Source: Polyodon spathula
Lineage: Eukaryota > Chordata > Actinopteri > Acipenseriformes > Polyodontidae
Direction of reading: 5' to 3'
Length of the DNA stretch: 64,000 nucleotides
Assembly: GCF_017654505.1 (NCBI RefSeq)
Contig: NC_054534.1
Span: 12,751,071 to 12,815,070 of the forward strand
Within the stretch, counting starts at the first letter, position 1. Each line of letters opens with the position of its first letter. The translations under genes were made by a program, and so were the position numbers. The notes below the pieces were generated by a model that searched no databases, was not told where the DNA came from, and saw only the letters and a list, made by a program, of their open reading frames with translations. Below, piece after piece: positions 36,700-49,560 of this stretch.

Positions 36700-37845
36700 A
36701 ATTCCTGCCTTGTAGCCTGGAATTAAAATGTATTAATTTTTTATTTTTTTTTCCATTTTATCTAAACATCTTACCCCACAACTTCCAAGTAAAAATAAAT
36801 ATTCTAGAAATTTGTAGAAAATTAATTAAAAATAAAAACTGAAATAGCTTGGTTGGATAAGTGTCCACCTCCCTTGTAATAGCAATCCTAAATTAGCTCA
36901 GGTGTAACCAATTGCCTTCAAAATCACACATCAAGTGGCCTCCACCTGTGTTAAACTGTAGTGATTCACATGATTTCAGGATAAATTCAACAGTTTCTGT
37001 AGGTTCCCTCTGCTGGGTAGTTCATTTCAAAGCAAAGACTCAACCATGAGCACCAAGGCACTTTCAAAAGAACTCTGCAACAAAATTGTTGAAAGGTACA
37101 GATCAGGGGATGGGTATAAAAAAATATCAAAGGCCTTGAATATCCCTTGGAGCATGGCCAAGACAAATATTAAGAAGTGGACGGTGTATGGCACCACCAA
37201 GACCCTGCCTAGATCAGGCCGTTCCTCCAAACTGGATGACCGAGCAAGAAGGAGACTGATCAGAGAGGCTACCAAGAGGCCAATGGCAACTTTGCAAAAG
37301 CTACAGGCTTTTATGGCCAAGACCGGTAAAAGTGTGCATGTGACAACAATATCTCAAGCACTCCACAAATCTAGCCTGTATGCTAGGGTCACAAGAAGGA
37401 AGCCTTTACTCAAGAAAGCCCACCTTCAATCCCATTTGAAGTATGCAAAACCACACTCAGGAGATTCTGTAGCCATATGGCAAAAAGTTTTGTGGTTTGA
37501 CGAAAGTTAAATGGAACTTTTTGGCCTAAATGCAAAGCGTTATGTTTCACCCAAAGAACACCATCCCTACTGTGAAGCATGGTGGTGGCAGCATCATGTT
37601 ATGGGGATGTTTCTCATCGGCAGGGACTGGGGTACTTCTCAGGATAGAAGGGAAAATGAATGGAGCAAAGTACAGAGAAGTCATTGAGGACAACCTGCTG
37701 CCCTCTGCAAGAAAGCTGAAACTGGGATGGAAGTTCACCTTTCAGCATGACAACAACCCAAAGCACACAGCCAAAGCTACACTGGAGGCTAAGGAACAAA
37801 AAGGTAAATGTCCTTGAGTGGCCCAGTCAGAGCCCTGACTTTTTT
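36700..37845 (+). mobile_element. Tc1/mariner transposon, right-truncated
   Basis: This is the same subfamily as the copy at 58785-60198: both share the leader from AACTTCCAAGT through GTGGCCTCCACCTGTG and the transposase start MSTKALSKELCNK. Similarity to the other copy begins near 36710 and stops at about 37843, just after the SPD residues, so the C-terminal third of the transposase and the right inverted repeat are gone. Confidence 0.85.
37046..37843 (+). pseudogene. Tc1-like transposase pseudogene, truncated
   Basis: ATG at 37046 opens a 154-codon frame with the helix-turn-helix region (SGDGYKKISKALNIPWSMAK) and the catalytic start VLWFDES, then an in-frame TAA at 37508-37510. After a short deletion and frame change the protein resumes ([18 protein letters not shown], then [16 protein letters not shown]) and is cut off at 37815-37843, before the position of the catalytic Glu. 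Three independent lesions make it inactive. Confidence 0.9.
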
Positions 37846-38828
37846 AATGTTTAAGCAGGCTATATTATTTGGCAAACCCAAACAAAAATATGTCAATGAA
37901 TATCAAAGTCCAAAGCAGGGAGATGTTCCTACAGTTAGTTCTTACGTTTCTAAAGGTTTAGCTGATAGATCAATAAGCTTTAGTTGTCCTCATTAGAACT
38001 CAGTTGCATTGGGTTTATAATGCCTAGATTAACACTGCAGATGAAAAACAAAAGGCAAGCTGCAGGCTGACAGGTAAAGATTCTTGAGCTGCTGAAAGGC
38101 ATCAGAGTATAATGTATTTTAAATGATCAGCTAGTCAACACTGTCAAATGGTGTTATCTTTTAAAATTGAGTAGAATATGAACATCTGCCCAGTTTCCAT
38201 CCTGCACAAGTTGCAGTTAACTAGACTAGTTTTGAACAACAGAATCTTGCTTTGGGTTGGAATAGCTTGCCCTTGCTTTCATTGTATAGAACCCCTTGAC
38301 ACTGATTTGCAATATGATAGAGAGGCAACCTTTACAGCGTTGTTATTATTTACTTTTTACTACAGCTTTATATTTATGGAATGTCAGCCCCTTCCCCCCC
38401 AGAAAAAAAACAAACAAACAAAATAAACTTGGCTAAGGCATGAGTTTTCCAAAAGTAAGCCCTGCAGAATTTGGTTTTAATTATGTACCGGTCTCTTTTT
38501 ACTGGTGTAGTACATCAAATATATTTTAAATAATGCAAAAAATAATAAATATGCTTTGACCTGTTAGTACAGAATGGTGCAACTAGGTAGTTACATTATA
38601 GTAAATGTTTGTTTCTAAGGCACACGTTGTTTGAGTTATAATTTGAATTCTAACCTATAGTACAACTCAGAGGAAATCATAATGTTATCATAATGTTATG
38701 CTTCTGTGTATTAAAAGTGGTACCAATAGCTCACACTGGACCATTGTATCTACCCTTTTACTAATATTTGCCTTTTCGACATTGACGTTGAATAGGAACT
38801 ACTCCAAAAAACAAAACAACAAAGAAAA
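37846..38828. other. Noncoding sequence, nothing recognised
   Basis: AT-rich. No repeat edges or exons noted. Confidence 0.5.
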
Positions 38829-38832
38829 CACA

Positions 38833-38918
<86 letters not shown>
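38829..38918. repeat. (CA)n microsatellite
   Basis: About 45 CA units with one early interruption. Confidence 0.97.
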
Positions 38919-38921
<3 letters not shown>

Positions 38922-39524
38922 ATTTGCAGCAAAATTAATTCAGGATTAATGCACGGCACAAGGATGCAGAGTTGTTACCCTCAAGGTAAGAGAGCACTAG
39001 TCTGTAACTGCCACTGACTGGTCTGGATATTTTACAACCAAAATGATTCCAGATCTCTTATTTCATTTAATTGCATTTCTAAAACCGTTCTATAGCAGAT
39101 AAGTTGTTTGTTTGTCCTTTCAAATCAGAAGCAGAGAAGATGTCGGATTTCAACACATTTGGCATGTTTCTGGTGATGGGAGGGAGATTTATGGGCTAAG
39201 ATGTCACAAAGAACTAATTTGACAGTAATACAGAAAAGAAGATAGATGGCTTTAAGACATGCTGTTTAAAAACAAAGAAAGTGGGGGCAAGTGAAAAGGG
39301 TAAAAGGACTAACATGGAGCCCCTCAACCAGCAACCCTACATTTGGGTGGTCTACTGGTTACTGTCCGATATTGTCAGATTAGCTTCTCTTGGGGGTCTC
39401 TCCCCTCCTCCTGCTTTTGTAAAGCTCCTTTGAAGAATAGGAAACCATTAGAAATTACTCCTGAATACACAACACCCCTGCATTGGTTATAAGGTTACTT
39501 CTTTGTCACTTGAGTTTCTTTGTG

Positions 39525-39525
<1 letters not shown>

Positions 39526-39564
<39 letters not shown>

Positions 39565-39574
39565 GTGTGTGTGT
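39526..39574. repeat. (GT)n microsatellite
   Basis: About 24 GT units with one GC interruption. Confidence 0.95.
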
Positions 39575-42500
39575 CTATGTAGGAAGTGAGTAACCCATCT
39601 TATCATCCTAGAATGCAAAGCTCATACACTGCTCCTTTTTCAGATGTATGCAGCTCTGATGTTTAAACATCAGCTGTGAGAAATATATGTTGGACCACAG
39701 TTTGTGGGTAAAAAAAATGCACACGATAGCACCCAGCCGTATCAAATTACCTGACCAAGTCAAGGATGAAGCTTAGCTTAAGCCTGAAAATGGGTGATGG
39801 GCATTCTCTTTTGTGAGGCTGGGAGCTGTGGGAAGCTAACAAAATGTTTTTTGGGTTAACAAGGACATGTTCCTGCCAAGTTTCACTCCTGCTCGTACAC
39901 ATTACAGTGATTGTGAACCATTTTTACAGGAACCATGTTTTTTAAAAGTGTTTTTTTTTTTTTTTTCTGTATGAAACTGCGATAACAAAATAGGATTGCT
40001 TTAATAAATTGATCAAATTGGTAATGCGCAGCAGCCAAATAAATAATAATGAAAACCAGAAATGTAAGAAGTGTCATTTATAATTGAACAAAAGATAAAA
40101 AAAAAGTACTTATTATAAGTGACCCTGAGTGCTTTCTCCTGTAGTTTGATGCCCCATAACCATAATAATGTTCTGCTGAGCAAATGTCAATAAAAGACCA
40201 TAATGGTATACCTGCCAAATGTAGACTGATTGATAGGTTGTCTAGAGTCATTATGAATCATAACTGTCAACAGTCATTGTAGGATTAAGCAGGGTAGGTA
40301 TTTGGATGATACTAAAACTTAAAATCATATTATTTTTCAAATGCTATGTAATAATTGTCCCAAAAGACAAACATTACACCTGCAATATTGTTTCTCAAAA
40401 AGGACAAGGGAGGACCAAAAATGAAAATGGTCTCCCGCAAACTGTGCAAGATCTTCTAATCAATCAGGAATCTGAGCAGAAGGCTTCTGTAAAAGTGATG
40501 ACAGAACACACATAGCACTAAAGACCAGGACAAGATAGTGACAAGTCAGTTCTCTCTTATTGCTGCTAATGCTTATCAGCCTTATCTGACACAGAGTTCC
40601 TGCTGCTGCTGCATCAGCTTTGCTCTCCTGAGTCTCCACATTATTTCCCTCTTGTCTCTCTCAGATGAAACTGCCACATTACACGCCCATTAATGTCAAT
40701 TGTGATGCAAGCTTCCATGTACTAGGCACTGGACCCCAGACCTCTCAGTCAAAAGATTTCACCAGTTCATCTCCACATTCATACACATCTTAACAATAAT
40801 CTACACTGAGTCTCATACAAAGATGAACAATTCCTGTGCTTATAACTGTAGCAAGTTACCACACAACACAGAAGTAAACTTATAGGATGGTGTCATGACA
40901 TACTGAAGAGCAGGGCCATGTCTGGACAGATTTGGACAGAAAGCAGTACATTTGTAGACTGATAATATCCACTTAAAAGATAATCCTTTAAATCCTTAAC
41001 GGTTTTGTCAGCATGTGGCTGACTAATAAGGCTTATATGTATTTGAGTCATATTTTAAATCATTAGATGAAGGTTTAAAATTTGGAAATTATACTGATGA
41101 TAATATTGATGTTACAATACATAAAATGAATCAACTAAATCTAATGTGATTTCATGGACCTAACGGTCGCTTGCCTCCTAATCAAGTCAATTATAACAAG
41201 CAATATGGTGAGAGGTTTTGCTGATATATACAGACGTCTTGCATGAGTTGTGTGAAAAACAATACCAAGCATCAAGCAATGTTCAAAAAACATAAATTGA
41301 AGGCATCACTTAGCAAGCTTGCTAAACAATGGTTTGAACCTCTTCGGAAAAGCTTGAAAGCATTCTTCCCATTCACGAGGGAATGAATAGTCTTTACAAA
41401 ACTACATTTCCATTGCCTAAAATTAGTGGTACCTTCATTAATCTTACATAAAGTTCTAGAGCTGAAGTTAGGATCCCAGGATTTCCCAAGATTAGGCATT
41501 GTTTAGTTTGATGTTCTGCAGGATTATGCTGACACTGCATGATTAATGTGTTTGTGGGATTCAATTTTAAAAAAATTAATAGCCTTGGGCTATTAAAAAG
41601 GGCTGTGAATCAAGATTTATTTTTCTCTGGTTAATTATCTGCCTTGTGATCCACGAGGAAAATATAGGGAAGTAGCTCTAGCTGTTGCATCCTGACATAC
41701 TAGTTATCTGTTTAAAACAAGCAACATGCCACAAACAAAGTTTTGTTAGGCCCCATTGGATATTGGCATTTGCTGAAATTTAACACAACTGGCAGTCTCT
41801 GAGTGGCATTGTTGCTCATATCAGGAGAGTTGTGAGGAGAAGCTAACACTCTGGCTAAAGCTGTGGACAAAGATTGGTGCTTGGCAGAACTGTGTGACAC
41901 ATATACAAAATATTTTTTATGTCAGTAATCATATCATAATGTTCCAGCCACTAAAATAAATTAGCTGTTTGTTAACAAGAGAGTCAAACATGTAACTCAT
42001 ATTATCATATCAAAAAGAAAGAAAAAAAAATAGGCTAGATGCAATCAGCCTCTAACTTAATCTGTATGGTATTTTGAAAAAAAAAAAAATGTATGGAAAG
42101 TTGTATTGAAAATAAATGAGGGTTATTCAAACTGACCAATTCTGACAACATAACAGATATCAAAATAAGCAATATATGCCTGGAGATACTAGAGACAAAG
42201 TTCAGCCAATAATAGAAGCAGAAGTTCACTGTGGGACAATAGATAAGCAAGTGACAGGAATGTACACTTTTTACTCTTTGATATATTCTAATTGTATAAC
42301 TGTCTAAATGACTGAAAAGGTCAAAGTTGCTTTTTGACAACAAAAAGAGAGCTCATGACAGATCAGTCAATGTGCTTATGCTACTTATAAGCTCAACAGC
42401 CAGAGGCTATTATCTGAAAACAGTAGGACAAAGCATATCCAATGAATCCATACCTTCTGAACTGCACAGAAATTGTGCATTATTGTCTGAATTTACCATT

Positions 42501-42889
42501 ATATGATTTGCAGGCTTCTTGCTCTATCATGGCAATTAAAGGCAGTTGGACTGACTTGCAAAGCTCTGGACTTTATAACTGGATTTTATCGCCGTGAGCT
42601 TAATCTTGAGTCAAGGTTGACAAGTGAAGAAGAAAAAAGTATTCATTTGAACTTGGAAACAAAATGGATGGAAGACAAATACTCTGTCTTTGGATGGGGC
42701 ATACTGTAGATATTGTAATAATACAAATGAACTAAAAACTCAAATGAAACTCAATAAATAATAATAATTACAAAAAAATATCCAGAGGAAAATAAAACTC
42801 ATTAATACATTAATACAAGAAAAAGCAAGTATACAGTACAAATTTTAAATACAAAAAGGAAAACTATATTTGTATTAAAATAAACAAAT
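39575..42889. other. Noncoding sequence, no gene recognised
   Basis: Likely CNTFR intron. A sub-block near 40560-40720, with a CTG-repeat-like TTCCTGCTGCTGCTGCATCA, is less AT-rich but has no exon signals on the minus strand that match the Ig domain. Confidence 0.5.
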
Positions 42890-42892
42890 TTA

Positions 42893-42955
<63 letters not shown>
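42890..42955. repeat. (TA)n microsatellite
   Basis: About 32 TA units with one interruption. Confidence 0.95.
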
Positions 42956-42958
<3 letters not shown>

Positions 42959-45900
42959 ACAATTGACTACACAGACTACAGTCAACAGTGTAAACCATAA
43001 CAGCTACTTAGACATTCCCATACTCTAGCAGTTTCTCCCTGCCTATGAAGTAGTTGAGTCAAGCTGTGGATTGTCCAGTTGACAATGAAGAAAGCTATTA
43101 AAATGTAAACAATGTCAGCATCAACTAAATGGTATTGTTTTTGAAGTTTTGAAGTGGCTTTTTACACAGTCAACATTTCCAACTCCCAAGACATCCTGAC
43201 AGAATATGTTTTATAACCCATTTACTAATTAATTCTGTTCTCAGTTCTTATGGGAAAGTTTAGGAGTATGTTGCAAGTAAATATGACAGGGTCTCATGGT
43301 ACTGTTTGCATGTACTAAACCTGTAATTCATTAATCAAAATATTAGAACAAATGTATATCTCAAGATATTCTGCTGGGTCTGACAGGGGGAATTTGGAAA
43401 GTGGCAGTTAAAGAAACACATTACATACTTTGTTTATTCATCGAAGTCTTGTTTCAAGGCCAAGTTTATTTAAACATTCCAATGGCGATTTTGAATATTT
43501 ATCGTTGAATAAATATATGTAGAGTACAAGAATCACTTGTCAAGGAACATAGATGACCTGTTTGTCATCTAGGAGAAACTGTAAATATAATAATATGAAA
43601 GGGAAAATAAATATTTAGATTGGTATTCAGCCCTGCTTCACCAATCCTTGGTTAATAAATAGATTTACAGACACGTCCATGCATAATTTGGTCTAATAAG
43701 GACTATAAACAACACAAAAGAACATACATACACCGTTTTCGGTCAAGCATCTGGAGGGCTATGTGCCTGTGGGGTAGTGAGCTATATCAGTTGTCTGTCA
43801 TGCCTTTCACCTCTTGTGGCCTGGCTTGATCACCAGTGAAATGAGTTTGGTGGTAAAGGAACCCTGGATTAAGGTGCACTAGCAGAGTTGAGGCTATCAT
43901 GGTGCAGTAATGTGCCTGCATGATCACACATTTCTATATGCCACATAAAATCAAACAGAACGCTAACAGAAGCAAAGATTCACTTTACCTCTCCGTAGTA
44001 TAGCTTAAAATTGTTTGTATATTGTTCAGCTATCCAAGCATTGGGTTTGAATTGGGTTCAGTCTATTTACAAAATAGCTTGGATAAATTAAACACCGTGA
44101 TTGGCTGAACAATATCACATGATCATACAGTAAACATTGTCTTATGCACGCTGAGGGGTGAATCACCTCTGAAGATCAAAGTGCATCTGGGTCAACAGCT
44201 TAAAAAAAATCTTCATCACGCCATACTGACAAGTTAGTGACTTCAAGCCAAATAGATAGTCAGCATTTTTACATTTCTTTTTATAGTCAAACCCTAACAG
44301 AAATTAAATACAATTGGAAAAAATTAAAAAGATTATCAAATTTTATTTTCATTAAAATTTCAATCTCTTTAGCTACGCAATAGTTTTTATAAAGGCCCGG
44401 GCTTAAGTATCACATTTCGTTGGATTGCAGGGTCTGAAATTGAGAGTCCGGGTATGACAAAAAACCCTAGATTGGTACAGGTACAGAAAGATGGGGCAAT
44501 GCAAAACTGTACTACATTCTTTAGAATAGGGTTAGGGTTAGGATTGGGGTGATTTAAATCTTAGTTCAGTATTCAGATTCTCTGCTGGGCCGTCACTGAA
44601 AAGCCTGGCCCTTCTTTCTACATCTATGCCCCAAGGTTCAAAAATATGGTAAAAGTTAAATACATTACGTTAATTGTAGACATCAGTGTGTATTTAATGC
44701 AGTGAGCAGTTTTGTTCAGGTCGACTGACGTGATGTTCTGCATGACTTCCTTACTGACTGTCTGGGAGACTTTGGAGAAATAAAACTAGTGTTTGGAGGA
44801 ATAAACAATAAATGGAGCAGAGTGTGATTATTGTACTACAGAAACCGTGATTTCAAATGTCAGCTTTACTTACCAAACTGTATAAAACATGTTGTTAACC
44901 CTTTATGGACCAAGAGTTTTTCAGTGGAATGCGCCCCCAGGACCAGGTTTATTTATTTTTTGGCTGTGTTTGACTCTTCCGATAATAATTAATTGAACAT
45001 CGATTTTTTACAGTAACATCTTGGAATTGGCGTCCTTTTTTTTCAGAACACTCTGGGGAACATTATAAAGTACTTGTAAAACTTATAAAACTTTTCTCTT
45101 TTTTGTCAACACAATATTATTTATTTATTTTTATTATTATGTCTTCTGCTTAGAGATACATGTTATTGTATGACCTGAGGGACCTTATAATACTTCCTGA
45201 AAGTTCTATTGAAAAATATTGATGTTTGCACAAATGACAAAATATTGTTTCACTTGGGTGATTGCAAAGTATTAATCCATTTATTCTCAAGGTAAGCAGT
45301 AACAGGCTTGTATTTTATTACATTCATCAGCATACTCTTTGTATAGTTTATTCCATGTCAATGAACCATCTTCACTGTATTCAATAGGTTTTCTGTGAGC
45401 ACAAGGAAACGCAAGTACAGTTTTCCAAGAACGTATCTGATTGGCTTATCGGCACCAGAAGCTGCATGGCATGGTAGAGCTCCAGCGCAGAGGTGCGCAA
45501 ACTTTTTATGAAGCGTTTGATTTGGCAATGCATGCTGCAGAGCTGCCCTTACACTCTAAGAGCCAATCTCTTCCCTTCCCCACCTCCTCTGCATACAATG
45601 CCAAAAAAGTACACTTTTAAGAATGTGTTTGTTAACATTTAAGTATTTACCTAAATTGGGACTTTTTGGGGGTAAATCTACATAATTTAAACATAATTTC
45701 TCTGATTCTACAAGTCCTAGAGTGGTCGTACGAACTTGGACTAATTAGCATTTATGTATTTATTTAAAATGTGATATCCTTTTTTTAACTTTTATATTTT
45801 CCAGATTAGTAGGATGTGAAGACTTTACTTTGTGCCACTGAATTCATTATGAAGCAATGGATAACACCAATAGTTAAACAGATATCTTTTTTTTGTTTTT

Positions 45901-46328
45901 TTAATCCGTGCCACTGTTGTTTCTTCACAAAGTAATAACATCTTTGAGGTTTACTTATGCCTTTTTTAAAGCTGTACATGCAAGTTAAAACTGTCAAATC
46001 TAACTTATAATAAATGTGGAAAAGTGGGCATTGTACAATAATAAATAAATAAATAAATTAATAAATAAATAACCTCTTATCTGATGGTAGTTCAACATAT
46101 ATGGCAATAAATCGTACATACCTGGAGTGTCCAGGTGCTTCTAAATGGACTGCCATTATTATCTTTCATCTCTGTATCTTTGTAATTGCGATGACCTTTG
46201 TCGTAAAGCTCTGGGTATTTTTCCACAGCAAGTATTTTTTTTTTTCTGCTGTCATTTTGGAAATTGCTTCACTGACCTGGTGGACCATGTGCATTGAAGC
46301 CGGTCTCTGACTGCTCAATGCCCTAGTT
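42956..46328. other. Noncoding sequence with weak repeat fragments
   Basis: Contains ATATTGTTCAGC inverted at about 44022 and 44116, a short telomere-like (TTAGGG)n run near 44528-44542, a TTAACCCTTTATGGACC word (44898) resembling a piggyBac-type terminus, and CAGAGGTGCGCAAACTTTTT (45489) resembling a hAT terminus. None has a matching partner end. Confidence 0.4.
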
Positions 46329-47319
46329 CAGAGGTTTTCAACCTTTTTTTTTTAAACTGTACCCCTTCTGTCGGGAGGTTTCAGCCAAAGTGCCCTTTGC
46401 AATTTTCGCTCACTGAATGGTACCACAGTTGCAATGAAAGGCAGAATAATCTGATAATATATTTCCTGCTTATTTAACAGATCATTTTTCACAACAGTCT
46501 GGAGTTGACAAACTGCTAGTTTAAGCCAAACAATAGGCTTAATTCTTAAAACTTAATTACATGTCTTTGGATGCATAGAATTAAAAGACAGTATTTAGGA
46601 ATCTCTTCGGAAACACTCGTATTCACTTTCTATCTGGAAAATCCTTAAACTAATACAAAAAAGTCTGCACTGTAAATGTATCATGTTATCATTTACTTCT
46701 CACCTCAGCATAATTGTGTGCCATTTATAATGTTAACAGTATCAAAAACATAACCTGAAGATAACACTATATAACAGTTATACATTTAAAAAAAAATTAT
46801 AACCAGCATAATTATCCAAAGGGGCTGTACATAACTTTCTGTCGCTTTGCAGTTTGCGTTTTCTTCTTTTGTTTTCGTTATGCAAGTAAGAAATGCATCC
46901 ATTTTAAAAACCGACACCATAACCAACCAGCCGCTATTGCTGTTCAGCCACGGTAATAAATAAAACAAAAAGCCAACTCACTGTACGTCATTGATTTGAA
47001 AAGCTGAAAATAGCAACGATCACGAGCAGCACAGAACTCTCTCCATAGGCCCGATCAGCAGATGCCTGCTTCACCAAAATAAAATCAAAATCGTGCATGC
47101 ATGCAGGTGGAAAATGTGAACGGTTTGTTTTCGTCTTCGGTTCACTTTGAGCTGCTAAACAAAGATTAAATAGTTTTTAGAGAATATATAATACCGTTAA
47201 AAAAGCATTATTTTCTTTTACTTTCATTTTTATTTGTGCATTTCTAGTCGCCCTGTGTACCCCCTAGGATCCTTAGAAGTACCCCCAGGGGTACGCGTAC
47301 CACCGTTTGAAAACTCCTG
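46329..47319. mobile_element. Nonautonomous hAT transposon with 8-bp target duplication
   Basis: A 991-bp element flanked by a perfect 8-bp direct repeat CCCTAGTT (46321-46328 and 47320-47327), the hallmark of hAT transposition. Termini are CAGAGGTTTTCAACC on the left and, read inward from the right, CAGGAGTTTTCAAACGGTGG. Subterminal sequences on both sides carry GTACCCC words. No open frame of transposase type exists inside, so it depends on a transposase from elsewhere. It lies upstream of the recognised CNTFR exons. Confidence 0.92.
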
Positions 47320-47327
47320 CCCTAGTT

Positions 47328-48394
47328 GACACGCGACAAATCGCCAAAAATAGAATTCAATCCTATTTATGCCACCCTGGTGCCTCTTCCACGTTGCCTG
47401 TGGTGTGAAAGATACTTATTGAAAGTATAAGTTCTATTCATTTTGTTGCATTGCTGCACAGTTTCGCTTGCCGCATCGTGTCTGGTGGTTTGCAGCCTTA
47501 ATACAACAAGTTCATTACAGGCATGACCAAAAGTGTTTGTAATGTATTGGAATGTGTTTTACAATGGTGCGCGGCTATAACATAAGATGACGGTAAATAT
47601 TGTTTATAATGAGCCAAACCCATAGTTAAACAGTGGGTTAGGAAAAGATTTGACCTTTTAGTTAAACCTTTGGCCTTGTCTGGTATAGAGGTTTTGTGGT
47701 TGATCCCAGTAGAGGAGGTTATATACTGTACTGCATTCATCTATTCATGTTTGTTTTACGATTGAAAGAAATAAACACATGCAGTTTGCAGCAATATATT
47801 TAGCATCTTCATTGCTCCCTGGGGCACCATTGGAAACTACATACGTAATGAGTATATTCTAAATACCTAATAATGTGCAGTCTCCTCAGCCTATTCCCTG
47901 AACCAAATGCAAAATGTTTTTCATGGGTCATCATTATATATTGATTCCAGGCCAAAGAGTGACCAATCAATAATCAACATACAATCTCATTCTGAAGAAG
48001 TGCTGAATTATAAAATATGAACATTGTGCAAGAAATAATAGAAAGTATAATAGTAATTAGTAGAATGGAACCACAGTGGTGAGATTTTTATAACTTGAAA
48101 CATTATACACTGGTTTATCTGGGGTAATATACTGGTAGTGTAATGGTACTAAAAACTTTTTTTTTTTTTTTCAAAAGATTCATTGGTATGATCAGAGGAT
48201 TGTCACTGTCAGATTTATGGTCAGACTTGTCCTGTGGATACTTAATCCATTAGTAAATGTGGAAACAATCCCACTAATTCTTCATTAATGTTCCTCATTG
48301 TTTATATAATAAAATGTTTTAAAATGCTGTTTTGTTTTCTTCCATAGGATTATATATTCTTATACATATACATTTAAATGGAAACAGGAACTGA
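47328..48394. other. Noncoding sequence, nothing recognised
   Basis: AT-rich. No features supported. Confidence 0.5.
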
Positions 48395-48595
48395 AAAGGG
48401 TAAATCTTGGTTCCTACAGGCAGGCGCATCACACAGGGCGAGATAATCCACACAGGCGGGCGCAAACCCGGGTCCTCTCACAGTAAGGAATAGAGCCGAT
48501 AATGCTGTACAAAGCAGCCAGCTCCTTTGTACAGCGGTATCAGCGCTATGCTGTATCTCACAGCACTTGGACAAGCTGTTCACATATGATGATGG
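48395..48595 (-). repeat. SINE-like repeat with box B and internal hairpin
   Basis: On the minus strand GACCCGGGTTTGCGCCC resembles a tRNA box B region. About 60 bp upstream is GCTGTACAAAGGAGCTGGCT, whose first 11 bases are mirrored by CTTTGTACAGC a few bases further on. The block is GC-richer than its surroundings. Box A is weak, so this is a tentative tRNA-type SINE. Confidence 0.4.
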
Positions 48596-48779
48596 CTGTT
48601 AAGTAAGGGTGGGCTCGCCTTCATATATCAATGTCATGAATTGCCTTAATCAAAATATAATGAGGAACACCCTTGAGAAAGAAAACCATTACCAGTCAAG
48701 TTAAATGAAATAATAGATTGTAAATGGAAACCAGTCATGTTAATTTCCAATGTTGATGATTAGACAGATAGAAAGGCAA

Positions 48780-49560
48780 GGGGGTACATGTCAGCATGGT
48801 TCTTATTGCACTTTGTACCTGGGGCCTAGATTTCATGCATGGAACTGAAGACTATGCCTGACCTCATGTGGCACAAGCTTTACGAGTGGGAATTCAGAAT
48901 TGATCCATAAGTTGGGCCTTTGGGACATTTTATAAATGAAGCATTGACCCCTTCCCCACCTCTAGTCCAGCCCTGCTTCCTCTGAATGCAATACACATCA
49001 GCCAAGCACCTCTACTATTAACCGAGAGGTAAATGAAAGGACAAAAGCGTTAAATTGACTGTGACCCTGAAGTCCTGGGTTGTTTATTATTTCCTCCACA
49101 TGACAGTTCATTTTATACTTATTCCTTCCTGGTTGTTTGGACAATTGATTTGGCAGTGCATGATGAAATGCACTTAGGAGTGTTGTTAGTAGCGAAATAT
49201 GTGACTCTACCATGGCCTCCTCCTATAAATCCATTTGGAACAGTTATTCTGTAAATTGTTTGCATGTTTTAGCAGAGGTCATCAGTTTGTAAAGTAACTG
49301 CATCTGAAAGGCGAGAATTTTGCATTCAAAGAACAATAGCGGCCTGGACGCCTCACAGATAAAGGGAGGCACAAAAGGATTATGTTACCCAGCACTGGAA
49401 TTCTTGAAGGGAAGAGGGGGTCTCTGGACTGGGTGCCGATTCAAATTCAACACAGAAAAAAAAAAAAGCTGCGGTCCACATTGAATGTGACAATGGTGAT
49501 TTGTTGTGTGCATAGCAATGCACACTTAACTGTAATTGATTAAATACATTCTCTAAAATA
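48780..49560. promoter_or_regulatory. Candidate conserved noncoding block
   Basis: This stretch has balanced composition, no repeat features and no open reading frame of note (for example the segment around TGATTTGGCAGTGCATGATG). It stands out from the AT-rich, transposon-laden surroundings. Function unknown; this is only a composition-based impression. Confidence 0.2.

Noticed and set aside
38829..38918. Direct repeats suggestive of a CRISPR-like array
   Set aside because: A plain dinucleotide microsatellite; the window is vertebrate nuclear DNA.
44022..44116. 12-bp inverted repeat ATATTGTTCAGC
   Set aside because: Short arms with no further symmetry; expected by chance at this scale.
44528..44542. 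Telomere-like GGGTTA repeats
   Set aside because: Only two or three units; too short to mean an interstitial telomere.
44898..44930. TTAACCCTTTATGGACC, a possible piggyBac terminus
   Set aside because: No matching right end with TTAA was found nearby.
45489..45510. CAGAGGTGCGCAAACTTTTT, a possible hAT terminus
   Set aside because: No partner end or 8-bp duplication.
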